From assembly GCF_000371925.1 (NCBI RefSeq), contig NZ_AQVE01000026.1, forward strand, positions 1 through 61,299: a DNA stretch of 61,299 nucleotides, written 5' to 3'. The translations under genes and the position numbers were made by a program. Source of the DNA: Thiolinea disciformis DSM 14473. GTDB lineage: Bacteria > Pseudomonadota > Gammaproteobacteria > Thiotrichales > Thiotrichaceae. Below, one piece after another: positions 43,421 to 51,249 of this stretch (within the stretch, counting starts at the first letter, position 1; every line of letters starts with the position of its first letter). The notes beneath the pieces are model-generated. The model searched no databases. It was not told where the DNA came from and saw only the letters and a program-made list of their open reading frames with translations.

Positions 43421-44254
43421 ATGCAAGGATTTCTTAGACTGATCAGCAGCTTATGTCTGCTTGCTTATACAAGTATCGTTTCAGCAGGCACTGAACCGCC
43501 CGATCTCAACCAAGCGTGGAATAGCCGCCTGAAGAACTTTTATTTTCAGGAACGACCCATCCAAGAAAATACAAGTGTAGTGAGTTTAACTGCTCCCGAT
43601 CGTGCCGAAGACCCAGCGCGTGTACCCGTGAGCATTACTACCCGCCCAAAAGATTTAGATATTTCTAAATTAAAAAGCCTTTATTTAATTATCGACAATA
43701 ATCCTAGTCCATTAGCAGGCAAGTTTAATTTAAGTCCGAATAGCCATATTGCACAATTAGACTTATTTATTCGTGTGAATGAATATTCCCCCGTTCGCGT
43801 GATTGCCGAAACCAGTGATGGTCAATTGTATATGCAAAGTCATTTTGTGAAAGCGAGTGGCGGTTGCTCAGCACCTGCGGCAACAGATATGCAAAAAGCG
43901 GCCAAGGAACTAGGACAAATGCGCTTTAAGATTAATAACTTAACGAGCAAGTCTACGCATGACTGGGCACAAGCCAGTTTGGCGATTAAACATCCGAACT
44001 TAACCGGTTTGCAACGCGACCAGTTAACCCAACTTTTTGTGCCAGCCCATTATATTAAAGCGATTGAGGTTAAATTAGGCGAAGATATTATTTTATCAGC
44101 TGAAACCAATATTTCCATTAGTGAAAATCCCGTATTAAGCTTTGATTTTAAGCCTAGTACACAGCAACAATTAACTGCCACCATTACAGACACTGAAGGC
44201 AAAGTATTTGTACACCAGCAAATGATCGGTGAGGACAAAAGTGCGAGTTATTAA
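43421..44254 (+). CDS. Quinoprotein dehydrogenase-associated SoxYZ-like carrier
   Basis: A 277-residue protein started at the ATG at 43421 with GGGAGGAG upstream; six more residues would be added by an earlier ATG at 43403. A signal peptide ends near SIVSA-GTE. The N-terminal half resembles the SoxY fold with a C-terminal-type GGCSAP motif near the middle (ASGGCSAPA), and the second half resembles SoxZ. This fused SoxYZ-like protein recurs beside PQQ dehydrogenases. In SoxYZ that Cys carries a covalently bound substrate; here the role is unknown. Divergent from xoxF. Confidence 0.9.
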   Translation: MQGFLRLISSLCLLAYTSIVSAGTEPPDLNQAWNSRLKNFYFQERPIQENTSVVSLTAPDRAEDPARVPVSITTRPKDLDISKLKSLYLIIDNNPSPLAGKFNLSPNSHIAQLDLFIRVNEYSPVRVIAETSDGQLYMQSHFVKASGGCSAPAATDMQKAAKELGQMRFKINNLTSKSTHDWAQASLAIKHPNLTGLQRDQLTQLFVPAHYIKAIEVKLGEDIILSAETNISISENPVLSFDFKPSTQQQLTATITDTEGKVFVHQQMIGEDKSASY

Positions 44255-44264
44255 AATTTTTCAG

Positions 44265-44285
44265 TAAGCTATAAGCATTAGCTTA
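44265..44285 (+). terminator. AT-rich hairpin after the SoxYZ-like gene
   Basis: A perfect 7-bp stem TAAGCTA/TAGCTTA (44265-44271 and 44279-44285), loop of seven, 11 bases past the stop. It has no clear T run, so it is a weak candidate. Confidence 0.4.
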
Positions 44286-44366
44286 TTCGTCTAGAGGAAG
44301 TATTGATCTTAGGCTGTGAGGCGTTTAAGGTAGCCTTCAACACCTACAACCAGATCAGTCTGAACT

Positions 44367-45056
44367 ATGCCATATTTAAGAAAACCGAATGACCCAAACG
44401 AATCGTTGAGCTGCCGCATTTTGACGGCTGCGTTAAACCTCTTTGTGCAGCAAGGCTTTCATAATATTTCCATTCATGAGATTCAGCGCCAAGCTCAGGT
44501 CAGTATTGGCTCTATTTATAATCATTTTGGCGGCAAAGAGGGCATCGCACGCGCGTTATACCAACATTTGTTGAATGAACTAGCGGAGGTCGTCGATGCG
44601 GCCATAGCTAACTACCCAAGCGCTAGCGAACGACATCAGCGCATTATTAGTGAGCTATTTCATTTCACTGAAACGCATCGCAATATGATTGCGTTTTTGT
44701 TTCATACTCACCATCCCGATTTTTTGCCTGATGAACCCGCCGTCAGCGAATCGCTAGCTTTTCAAAAACTACGTTTTATTGTGCAAGCAGGTATGCAACA
44801 CGGCGAATTCCGCTCCATGGATGAACACATAGCCACCGCCATGTTATTCGGCAGCGCCATCCACATGATTCAATTACGCCTTGAAGGCAAAATCACTAAC
44901 TCGCTCGTTGAGTATATTGCGCAAACCGTAAGCGCTGCGCAGGCTGGACTCGTGCCCGATAAAATCCCTACGGTCGCTTATTGGGCGAATGCCACTACGC
45001 GCAAACCCAGAAAACTCGCTAATAAACTATGCCAGCGTACCAGTTTGACAGGCTAA
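44367..45056 (+). CDS. TetR/AcrR-family transcriptional regulator
   Basis: A 229-residue regulator. The N-terminal HTH is clear: RILTAALNLFVQQGFHNISIHEIQRQAQVSIGSIYNHFGGKEGIARAL. The C-terminal ligand domain is helical with no known ligand. It lies 112 bases downstream of the SoxYZ-like gene on the same strand. By position it is the best candidate regulator of the xoxF divergent promoter, where an interrupted palindrome is seen at 43323-43336. No lanthanide-sensing two-component genes are in the window. Confidence 0.92.
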   Translation: MPYLRKPNDPNESLSCRILTAALNLFVQQGFHNISIHEIQRQAQVSIGSIYNHFGGKEGIARALYQHLLNELAEVVDAAIANYPSASERHQRIISELFHFTETHRNMIAFLFHTHHPDFLPDEPAVSESLAFQKLRFIVQAGMQHGEFRSMDEHIATAMLFGSAIHMIQLRLEGKITNSLVEYIAQTVSAAQAGLVPDKIPTVAYWANATTRKPRKLANKLCQRTSLTG

Positions 45057-45072
45057 GTCTAGCGACTAGCCT
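45050..45072. terminator. Bidirectional hairpin between convergent tetR and ilvE
   Basis: AGGCT-AGTC pairs with GACT-AGCCT (one bulged A, loop TAGC) between and over the end of the regulator gene and the aminotransferase end. It has no long T run. Confidence 0.5.
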
Positions 45073-45084
45073 ATCCTAGTTTGT

Positions 45085-45954
45085 TTAAGCAGTTTCTTTT
45101 TGCACTAATTCATTAAAGGCTTTGAATAAGCTGCGATAAATATTGCCCGGACAATGACGAATTTTACGCCCATCTATTTCACGGATTGGAATTAATTTCG
45201 CTCCGGTTCCGGTGAAGAAACACTCTTCGGCATTATATAAATCATAAGCGGTTAAGGCTGCTTCACGAGCGGGAATATTTAACACCTGAGCCAACTCTAA
45301 AATAGTCTGACGTGTAATACCGCCCAACGCTCCCTCGGTAGCCGGAGGCGTTAGTAATATACCTTCGGAGACCACAAACAAATTCGCCACAGTGCCTTCA
45401 GCGACAAACCCACGGTCATTTAATAAAATCCCCTCATCCGCCCCCGCATAATTCGCCTCCATGCGCGCCAAAATCGCAGTCAAATAATTCATGCTTTTAA
45501 TACGTGAATCTAAGCGATCTGGCATAGTGCGACGCGTCGAAGTAATAATGGCTTTTACGCCTTTTTCACGTTGCTCATCACTCGCCATTTTTAATTCATC
45601 GGCAATTACAATTAAGCTAGGTTTTGCGCAAGACGCTGGATTGATGCCTAATACGCCCACTCCCCGCGTCACGATGACCCGCAAATAACCATCGCTCAAG
45701 GGTGAGGCTTTAATCGTTTCATAAATCGCCGCTTCGATCCCATCCAAGCTATACGGTAACGTTAATTGCAAAGCTACGGCCGAACGCTCAAAACGTTTTA
45801 AATGCAGCGGTAAACGGAATACTTTGCGATTATAAAAGCGAATGCCTTCAAAAATGCCGTCACCATATAAAAAACCGTGGTCAAATACTGAAACTTTAGC
45901 TTCCGAAACGGGGACGATTTTGCCGTCAATCCAGCAACAAGCCTGCTCAAACAT
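45085..45954 (-). CDS. ilvE: Branched-chain amino acid aminotransferase (class IV)
   Basis: A 289-residue PLP enzyme of fold type IV. WIDGKIVPVSEAKVSVFDHGFLYGDGIFEGIRFY is the N-terminal signature, the PLP Lys lies in RIKSMNYLTAILAR, and the C-terminal EGTVANLFVV and GGITRQTILELA blocks bind the phosphate. It most likely makes leucine, isoleucine and valine from their 2-oxo acids. D-amino acid transaminase or aminodeoxychorismate lyase are relatives but fit less well. Stand-alone gene. Confidence 0.88.
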   Translation of the reverse strand: MFEQACCWIDGKIVPVSEAKVSVFDHGFLYGDGIFEGIRFYNRKVFRLPLHLKRFERSAVALQLTLPYSLDGIEAAIYETIKASPLSDGYLRVIVTRGVGVLGINPASCAKPSLIVIADELKMASDEQREKGVKAIITSTRRTMPDRLDSRIKSMNYLTAILARMEANYAGADEGILLNDRGFVAEGTVANLFVVSEGILLTPPATEGALGGITRQTILELAQVLNIPAREAALTAYDLYNAEECFFTGTGAKLIPIREIDGRKIRHCPGNIYRSLFKAFNELVQKETA

Positions 45955-46092
45955 ATTCTTTTCTCATTGAATGCTAAAAGCCCTAGTGTAAAAGCCAAAT
46001 GCACAACGGTACAGATTCAGTTCAAACTTTTCGATTTCATGACAGTGGTGCGTTGGTCGGGAACTGTAATGCTAATGCAAGGTGTAACTGTA
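45955..46092. other. Short gap LEA lipoprotein/ilvE
   Basis: 138 bases that should carry the ilvE promoter on the minus strand. No gene or clear signal seen. Confidence 0.3.
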
Positions 46093-46545
46093 CTACATTT
46101 GTACGCCGATCTCGCCTTGGCGCTGGAAAGGAATACTTAAGTAAGGCACTTGCACTGCGCCATCAAGTTCGTATTGCACCTGCTGTGAACGCCACAGATT
46201 AGGCGCTAATTGCATAATTTGCTGTAGATTAAGTTGAATAGGAATTTGCACTGCCATGGGCTGATTCGGCATGAGGTGCATAGACTGACGTTGCGCCCCA
46301 CTAGCCACCTGTGCGCCATTCAGACGCAAATTATATTGCACCCCTTCCAAAGGAATCGGCACTGGATTCGGGTTCGTGATTTGTAAGGTGACTAAACCTG
46401 TCCCCTGCATCAACGAAATATTCTGCACGGAGGCGTCTTGGATAGAAATTTTGGGTGCTTGGATGAAATTAGACGCTGGCCCCATTGCGGAACAACCGGC
46501 TAAAGCTAAAGCCCAGCCTAACACCATTTTTTTTATGATTGCCAT
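46093..46545 (-). CDS. LEA14-like lipoprotein
   Basis: A 150-residue lipoprotein with lipobox LAGC (Cys18), then a single LEA type 2-like beta domain: VTLQITNPNPVPIPLEGVQYNLRLNGAQVASG is the typical strand-NPN-strand pattern. Such envelope proteins are common in proteobacteria and mostly uncharacterised. Monocistronic by spacing. Confidence 0.87.
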   Translation of the reverse strand: MAIIKKMVLGWALALAGCSAMGPASNFIQAPKISIQDASVQNISLMQGTGLVTLQITNPNPVPIPLEGVQYNLRLNGAQVASGAQRQSMHLMPNQPMAVQIPIQLNLQQIMQLAPNLWRSQQVQYELDGAVQVPYLSIPFQRQGEIGVQM

Positions 46546-46696
46546 TTGTTAAAAGCCCTATTAAAACACAAGCTGCTATATACCAAATTTTGATAGTTTT
46601 AGCGCAACAAACCGCTCAGCGTATAACGACGAGGCATTGCATTCAGGTGCGTTACGTTTAGAACAGCGAAAGCGATTCAGCCTTTGTGTGGATGGC

Positions 46697-48115
46697 TTAA
46701 TGGTTTGGTTTTAGGGCGAGTTGCCCTTGTTGGGTTTTGCCTGCTTTAGTTTTAGTGGGTTTTGCGGTTTGTTGAATCTGTTCTAATAACGCCGCCGCGC
46801 TGTTTTCCCCGCTAATCAGTTCAGGGTTTTGCGCGCGCCATTCAGCAGTCAGTTCGCCTTTAAAGGCTTTGGCGAGGATGGCTTGGGTGAGATTATTCAC
46901 GCGGTTTTGGGCGCTTTGAACTTGTTGTTCGATTTGGTCGGCGAAGGCAAAGAGTTGTTCAACTCGTTTGACGATTTCGGTTTGTTCTTCGATGCAAGGG
47001 TAAGAAAAAGGAAGACTTTTTATTCTATGCAATGCTAATTTACCTTGAGCACCTGATTTTATTTCAAATGAAATAATATCTTGCAAAAATTGACTACGTA
47101 ACCATATCGAAAAATATTGATTATTTAATTTCTTCTTAAAGTTACATATTTTTGCTGCATTCTCAGTGAGATTTGCGCCATCGTAAGCTTCAGGAATAAT
47201 TCCTGCGTCACCTATGCAAGCTCCAACAATAGTTATATAAATGTCCCCTGTATTAACGATATAACGAGAAATTTGCTTTTGTACTTCTGGCTTTAGATAT
47301 AGTTGTCCCTCGGTTATTACGGTTCCACTTTTAAGTTGTCCTGTTCTAATGTAAGGATAACCTGTATCAGTCGCTAATAGTTCTTCCCCTTTAGGTAGTC
47401 TTTTTCCACCTTTTACCTCAGCGACATCATCAATACTTAGTAATTGCCAAGATTGTGGAATTAACATATTTATATTTGTTCCAATATAATTACTGTCGTT
47501 CCTCCAATCCTCCGTCAGCCTCCCACTCACCGCCGCTGCTAACACCGATTGCCGAAAGCGTTTTAAAATCGCTGGAATCGCATCCAAACGCGCTTTAATC
47601 GTATCCACTTGCGCGAGTAAAGCATCTAAACGGGTGGCGATTTCTTGTTGTTCGGCGTGGGGAGGGAGTGGGATTTCATAACTACGAATATCGGCGCTTT
47701 TCACAGCAGGATATAAAGCCCCTTGAACCTTATCTGACATCTCCTCTATGAAAGTTTGGTTTCTAACTTGAAAAAAAATCCATTGCGGATGTACCTGATT
47801 AGCTCGAAGCACATCAAAACCTGTAGAAGCTATTGGGTTTATTAGCCCACTTTTTACTATAGCGACAGCATTTAAGTTTGGGCGCGTCATTGAAACGAGT
47901 ACATCATTGGTTTGAACAATTTTCCTTGCACGGCTTGGCGCATCTTTGCCAATGAGTAGTTGTGGCTCGGTGATGGCCTTTAAGTGTCGATCAATACTCG
48001 CAATATCGATATAGGTTAATTGTTCATCTAGCTCAGGCGTTTTTTGTTTAATATCGCTACAAACTGTAGCTAAAGAGGTTATGACCCAAGATGTGGGCAA
48101 ACTATCTAAATCCAT
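46697..48115 (-). CDS. hsdS: Type I restriction specificity subunit
   Basis: A 472-residue protein with the two-fold HsdS layout: a first target-recognition domain (residues about 8-165), a conserved spacer helix (RLDALLAQVDTIKARLDAIPAIL, followed by FRQSVLAAAVSGRLTEDWR), a second recognition domain, and a final matching helix (RVEQLFAFADQIEQQVQSAQNRVNNLTQAILAKAFKGELTAEWR). The first domain sets one half of the DNA site and the second the other. Its ATG overlaps the stop of the PIN gene by one base. With HsdM and HsdR it forms the complete system, although a toxin-antitoxin pair lies between hsdM and hsdS. Confidence 0.94.
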   Translation of the reverse strand: MDLDSLPTSWVITSLATVCSDIKQKTPELDEQLTYIDIASIDRHLKAITEPQLLIGKDAPSRARKIVQTNDVLVSMTRPNLNAVAIVKSGLINPIASTGFDVLRANQVHPQWIFFQVRNQTFIEEMSDKVQGALYPAVKSADIRSYEIPLPPHAEQQEIATRLDALLAQVDTIKARLDAIPAILKRFRQSVLAAAVSGRLTEDWRNDSNYIGTNINMLIPQSWQLLSIDDVAEVKGGKRLPKGEELLATDTGYPYIRTGQLKSGTVITEGQLYLKPEVQKQISRYIVNTGDIYITIVGACIGDAGIIPEAYDGANLTENAAKICNFKKKLNNQYFSIWLRSQFLQDIISFEIKSGAQGKLALHRIKSLPFSYPCIEEQTEIVKRVEQLFAFADQIEQQVQSAQNRVNNLTQAILAKAFKGELTAEWRAQNPELISGENSAAALLEQIQQTAKPTKTKAGKTQQGQLALKPNH

Positions 48116-48522
48116 CAGTGAGCCTGTTGCCCCAAGAAAATAATCTTTGTAGGCGCATTTAATTCCGCCGCTTTGTTCGCTAAATGCCTATCAAATGTAG
48201 CAAACTGACTCGTACTATTGGCTAAATGCAAAGCATCCGCAAAGTCCATACCTGCTTCGTACCACCTTAAAGTCTGATACATCTGTTCCAAGCCCTGAAG
48301 AGCTAAAGTTGGTAATCCTAAAAGATGCTTCAAATTCTCTGCGATCTGCTCTCGACTCCAAGCGTGCCCACGTTTAGAACCTAATACCCATACTGTTTCA
48401 AGCAATACTGTTTGCAATAACAAACACTCATTTTGCATGATCAATTGTGTAGCGACTTCAGTTTGCTGCTCATCATCTTTGCTCAAATAGCGCACAATAA
48501 CATTCGTATCTAACTCAATCAT
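48115..48522 (-). CDS. PIN-domain toxin (VapC-like)
   Basis: A 135-residue PIN nuclease with the acidic residues D5 (MIELDTN), E42 (LLETVWVLG), D93/D96 (GMDFADALHL) and D111 (ATFDRHL). Such toxins cut RNA, often tRNA or mRNA. Its start overlaps the antitoxin stop by four bases (48519-48522), and its end overlaps hsdS. It is embedded between hsdM and hsdS, an unusual place for a toxin-antitoxin pair. Confidence 0.9.
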   Translation of the reverse strand: MIELDTNVIVRYLSKDDEQQTEVATQLIMQNECLLLQTVLLETVWVLGSKRGHAWSREQIAENLKHLLGLPTLALQGLEQMYQTLRWYEAGMDFADALHLANSTSQFATFDRHLANKAAELNAPTKIIFLGQQAH

Positions 48523-48770
48523 TGATGCTCACCAGCTTCATAATCCACTGCTGCATTCATATCCTCAATACTTAGCGTCCGCGTTGTGTAAGCAGGTTTT
48601 GCAGTGGCTGGCGTAAACTGCGTTTCTGGAAAATATTTGCGTTTTTCCATAATCATTTGCTGAAAAGTTTTTTGTTTTTTCTGGTTGATAAAGTCAATAA
48701 AATCAGCTATCTGCTGCAAATAGCTAGGGTCGAGGGTTTTTATCTTTAGCTGAAGCTCTTCATAAGTCAT
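48519..48770 (-). CDS. Putative antitoxin of the PIN toxin
   Basis: An 83-residue protein with a helical N-terminus (YEELQLKIKTLDPSYLQQIADFIDFINQKKQK) like DUF2281-type antitoxins, and a C-terminus probably flexible and acidic (LSIEDMNAAVDYEAGEHQ) as expected for a toxin-binding tail. No ribbon-helix-helix or AbrB motif is clear. The four-base overlap with the PIN gene indicates coupled expression. Function inferred from that arrangement. Confidence 0.75.
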   Translation of the reverse strand: MTYEELQLKIKTLDPSYLQQIADFIDFINQKKQKTFQQMIMEKRKYFPETQFTPATAKPAYTTRTLSIEDMNAAVDYEAGEHQ

Positions 48771-48852
48771 AATACAATCCTCATCTAATCAGTGATTTTG
48801 AAATAATTATAAAGTATTGCCCTTAGAACAGCTTGAATCAATTTACGCCTAA

Positions 48853-50307
48853 CTAAGCCGCCTGCTCCGCCCCCAGCGCCTTCAACAAATCCTGCAAACC
48901 ACTCATTGCCGCTTCCAATTCAGCTAGTGCTTCACTCGCCAACGCCTCAGGCTCTGGTAAACTTGCTGCGTCCACGCTGCTGTCATCCTTCAACCAACTA
49001 ATATCCAGCGAGTCACCTTTGGTATCCCGAATCCACTCCCGACTAAAACAACGCCAACGTCCATTCTCATCCTGTGCAGTACGTGCTGCATTGCCATAAG
49101 CATCTGCGCCAAAGCATTCGATAAACTCATTAAAATGCGCTTCCGTTAGCACTGTGCGTTTGCCAAACTGTGGCATATTGGCACGCATATCATAGACCCA
49201 CACATTTTTGGTATTGCCCGTGTCCTGTTTAGGATCGCTAGGCTTAGTAAAAAACAGCACATTGGTTTTCACGCCTTGTGCGTAGAAAATGCCGGTGGGT
49301 AAACGTAAAATCGTATGCAGATTGCATTTTTCCATCAAATCGCGCCGAATGGTTTGCCCAATGCCTGCTTCAAATAACACATTGTCGGGCAAAATCACCG
49401 CCGCGCGCCCACCTGCGTTTAACAGCTTGTGATAAATCACATGCAAGAATGCAAGTTGCTTATTACTGGTGTAGTGCAATAAATCATCGCGTGTCGGCGC
49501 ACCGCCACCTTGTTTCGTCCCAAACGGTGGATTAGACAGAACCAAACTTGCAGGCTTTAAATCGCGCCCTTCATTGCTCAAGGTATCGCCAAACAAAATC
49601 CCTGCGCCTTTTTCATCCACCGCCAAGTTATGCAGCATTAGATTCATCAGCGCTAAACGGTGGGTATCTTCCACTAACTCCATACCGTAAAAGGTTTGGT
49701 GCTGATAACGGTCATAATCTTTTTCTGAAAGCTGATTTAGATCGTAGTGATTTTCCAGATAATGATTGGCACTAATCAAAAAACCACCCGTACCTGCGGC
49801 GGGATCACAAATCACATCCTGTAAGGTAGGGCGCATTAACGCCACCATCGCATCAATCAGTACACGCGGCGTGAAGTATTGCCCTGCGCCCGATTTTTTC
49901 TCATCGGCATTTTTCTGCAATAAGCCTTCATACAAATCACCCAAGCCTTCTGCTTTGGCATCGTACCAATCGAGTTGATTAATTTCAGTCAGGAGCTTAG
50001 TCAGGGTGACAGGTTTACGAATCACCGAAGCAGCATTGCTATAAATGCGCCGCGTGATCGAACTGCCATGCGAGCCTAGATGGATTAGCAGTTTTTTATA
50101 ATCTTCCAGACGCTGCGGCTCGCTCTGTTCCTTCAAATCCGTCCAGCGATAACCCTCCGGCAATAAGTGCTCCTGCTCGGTTTCCTGCGCCATTTTCAAA
50201 AACAGCAGATAGGTCAACTCAGTCACATATTGATGATAAGTTACCCCATCATCCCGCAACACATTACACAAATTCCACAGCTTGGCGACAATATCGACAG
50301 TGCTCAT
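48853..50307 (-). CDS. hsdM: Type I restriction DNA methyltransferase subunit
   Basis: A 484-residue N6-adenine methyltransferase. HsdM N-terminal helical domain (KLWNLCNVLRDDGVTYHQYVTELTYLLFLKMA), AdoMet motif DPAAGTGGFL (168-177) and catalytic NPPFG (259-263) are seen, followed by the usual DMRANMPQFGKRTVL region. It methylates the host site chosen by HsdS and forms the core of the restriction complex. It reads in the same direction as hsdS and hsdR. Confidence 0.96.
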   Translation of the reverse strand: MSTVDIVAKLWNLCNVLRDDGVTYHQYVTELTYLLFLKMAQETEQEHLLPEGYRWTDLKEQSEPQRLEDYKKLLIHLGSHGSSITRRIYSNAASVIRKPVTLTKLLTEINQLDWYDAKAEGLGDLYEGLLQKNADEKKSGAGQYFTPRVLIDAMVALMRPTLQDVICDPAAGTGGFLISANHYLENHYDLNQLSEKDYDRYQHQTFYGMELVEDTHRLALMNLMLHNLAVDEKGAGILFGDTLSNEGRDLKPASLVLSNPPFGTKQGGGAPTRDDLLHYTSNKQLAFLHVIYHKLLNAGGRAAVILPDNVLFEAGIGQTIRRDLMEKCNLHTILRLPTGIFYAQGVKTNVLFFTKPSDPKQDTGNTKNVWVYDMRANMPQFGKRTVLTEAHFNEFIECFGADAYGNAARTAQDENGRWRCFSREWIRDTKGDSLDISWLKDDSSVDAASLPEPEALASEALAELEAAMSGLQDLLKALGAEQAA

Positions 50308-50435
50308 AAACAGCTCAGACTCAGGCTAGAAGGGTACAGAGTTTAGCATTAATTAGCCTTTGCAAAAGCCTAACCGTGCGAGCTTGACGAGTTATGGTAA
50401 ACTTAACACATGATTTTCCTGAAAAGGACAGCGCA
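50308..50435. other. Divergent gap hsdM/small coiled-coil gene
   Basis: About 130 bases that should carry both promoters. AAAAGGA at 50423-50429 is the ribosome binding site of the small gene. No operator seen. Confidence 0.35.
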
Positions 50436-50714
50436 ATGATTACAGATGAATTAGGGGTTCAGCTACACGATAAAGCCACACGCGGCCTTGTACTCACTGA
50501 GGCTGAGCAGCAGCAACTCGAACAGTGGTATGCCGAAAAAGATCAGGAAGAAGGCCTAGTATTAGCGAATTCTACTAGCAGCAATGTTAACCCAAATTTA
50601 CAAGCCAAAATTGATGCAACGTTGATACAAATAGTTGTGATGGCTAAACGCTTACAAGAAATTGTTTTAGAAAATCAACAGTTGCGCCAAGAAATTACCA
50701 GCTTGCGCCAATAA
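50436..50714 (+). CDS. Small coiled-coil protein facing the Uma2 gene
   Basis: A 92-residue protein started at the ATG at 50436 (MITDELG); the in-frame ATG at 50394 adds 14 residues without a binding site. LHDKATRGLVLTEAEQQQLEQWYAEKDQEE is followed by a helical stretch ending in a leucine-rich heptad segment (RLQEIVLENQQLRQEITSLRQ). This layout recurs in small genes near Uma2 and PIN genes of other bacteria, where an antitoxin or partner role is suspected but not shown. It is the only plus-strand gene in the island and its stop abuts that of the Uma2 gene. Confidence 0.68.
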   Translation: MITDELGVQLHDKATRGLVLTEAEQQQLEQWYAEKDQEEGLVLANSTSSNVNPNLQAKIDATLIQIVVMAKRLQEIVLENQQLRQEITSLRQ

Positions 50715-51194
50715 CTAAACCGTGACCCGACAACCACATTCCAGTTCTAGCTCAACGGGGGAAATATAATGTTTTGCACCGTCACGCCGCACATGCAAGA
50801 CTGCTAAAGTATACGGATTCATCACCAATACATCTTTCACGCCTTGGGATAAATAAAACGGTGGGGCAATTTGCAAATCTTTGGCCTCATAGCCTTTGCT
50901 AATAATTTCAATCACCGCTTCGGGCACTAAGGTAATCGCGGCTTCGTCTTCATCTGGTTCACGGCAAAAGATCGAAATGTCAGGGCGCTTGAGCGAACCA
51001 TCAGGAAAACTGACATAAACATCAGCAATGTGGATGCACTGGCAGGCTTTGTTTAGACTCGGCTGAATCGTGCTGCGCACTTGATCGACTGCACGTTGAT
51101 GGCGATAAACTGGCTGTGCTTCCCAGATAGGCAAACCATTCACAATTTCCAGCTTTACCCCTAAGGATTCGGCTTGCAGTAAGCGTGCATCCAT
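50715..51194 (-). CDS. Uma2-family putative endonuclease
   Basis: A 159-residue protein started at the ATG at 51194 with GAGG upstream; an ATG at 51260 that overlaps the hsdR end is a possible alternative. The Uma2 core is seen: VEVEI-like acidic segment replaced here by VSFPDGSLKRPDISIFCREPDEDE, then EAVIEIISKGYEAKDL with the catalytic-type PD...E..S pattern, and FYLSQGVKDVLVMNP. Uma2 proteins share a PD-(D/E)xK nuclease fold but have little proven function. It sits between hsdR and the small coiled-coil gene inside the restriction island. Confidence 0.8.
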   Translation of the reverse strand: MDARLLQAESLGVKLEIVNGLPIWEAQPVYRHQRAVDQVRSTIQPSLNKACQCIHIADVYVSFPDGSLKRPDISIFCREPDEDEAAITLVPEAVIEIISKGYEAKDLQIAPPFYLSQGVKDVLVMNPYTLAVLHVRRDGAKHYISPVELELECGCRVTV

Positions 51195-51249
51195 AACATT
51201 AAACCTCAACTGGTTAAGCAAGTGCTCCAGTTTAGCACGGATTGCAGCA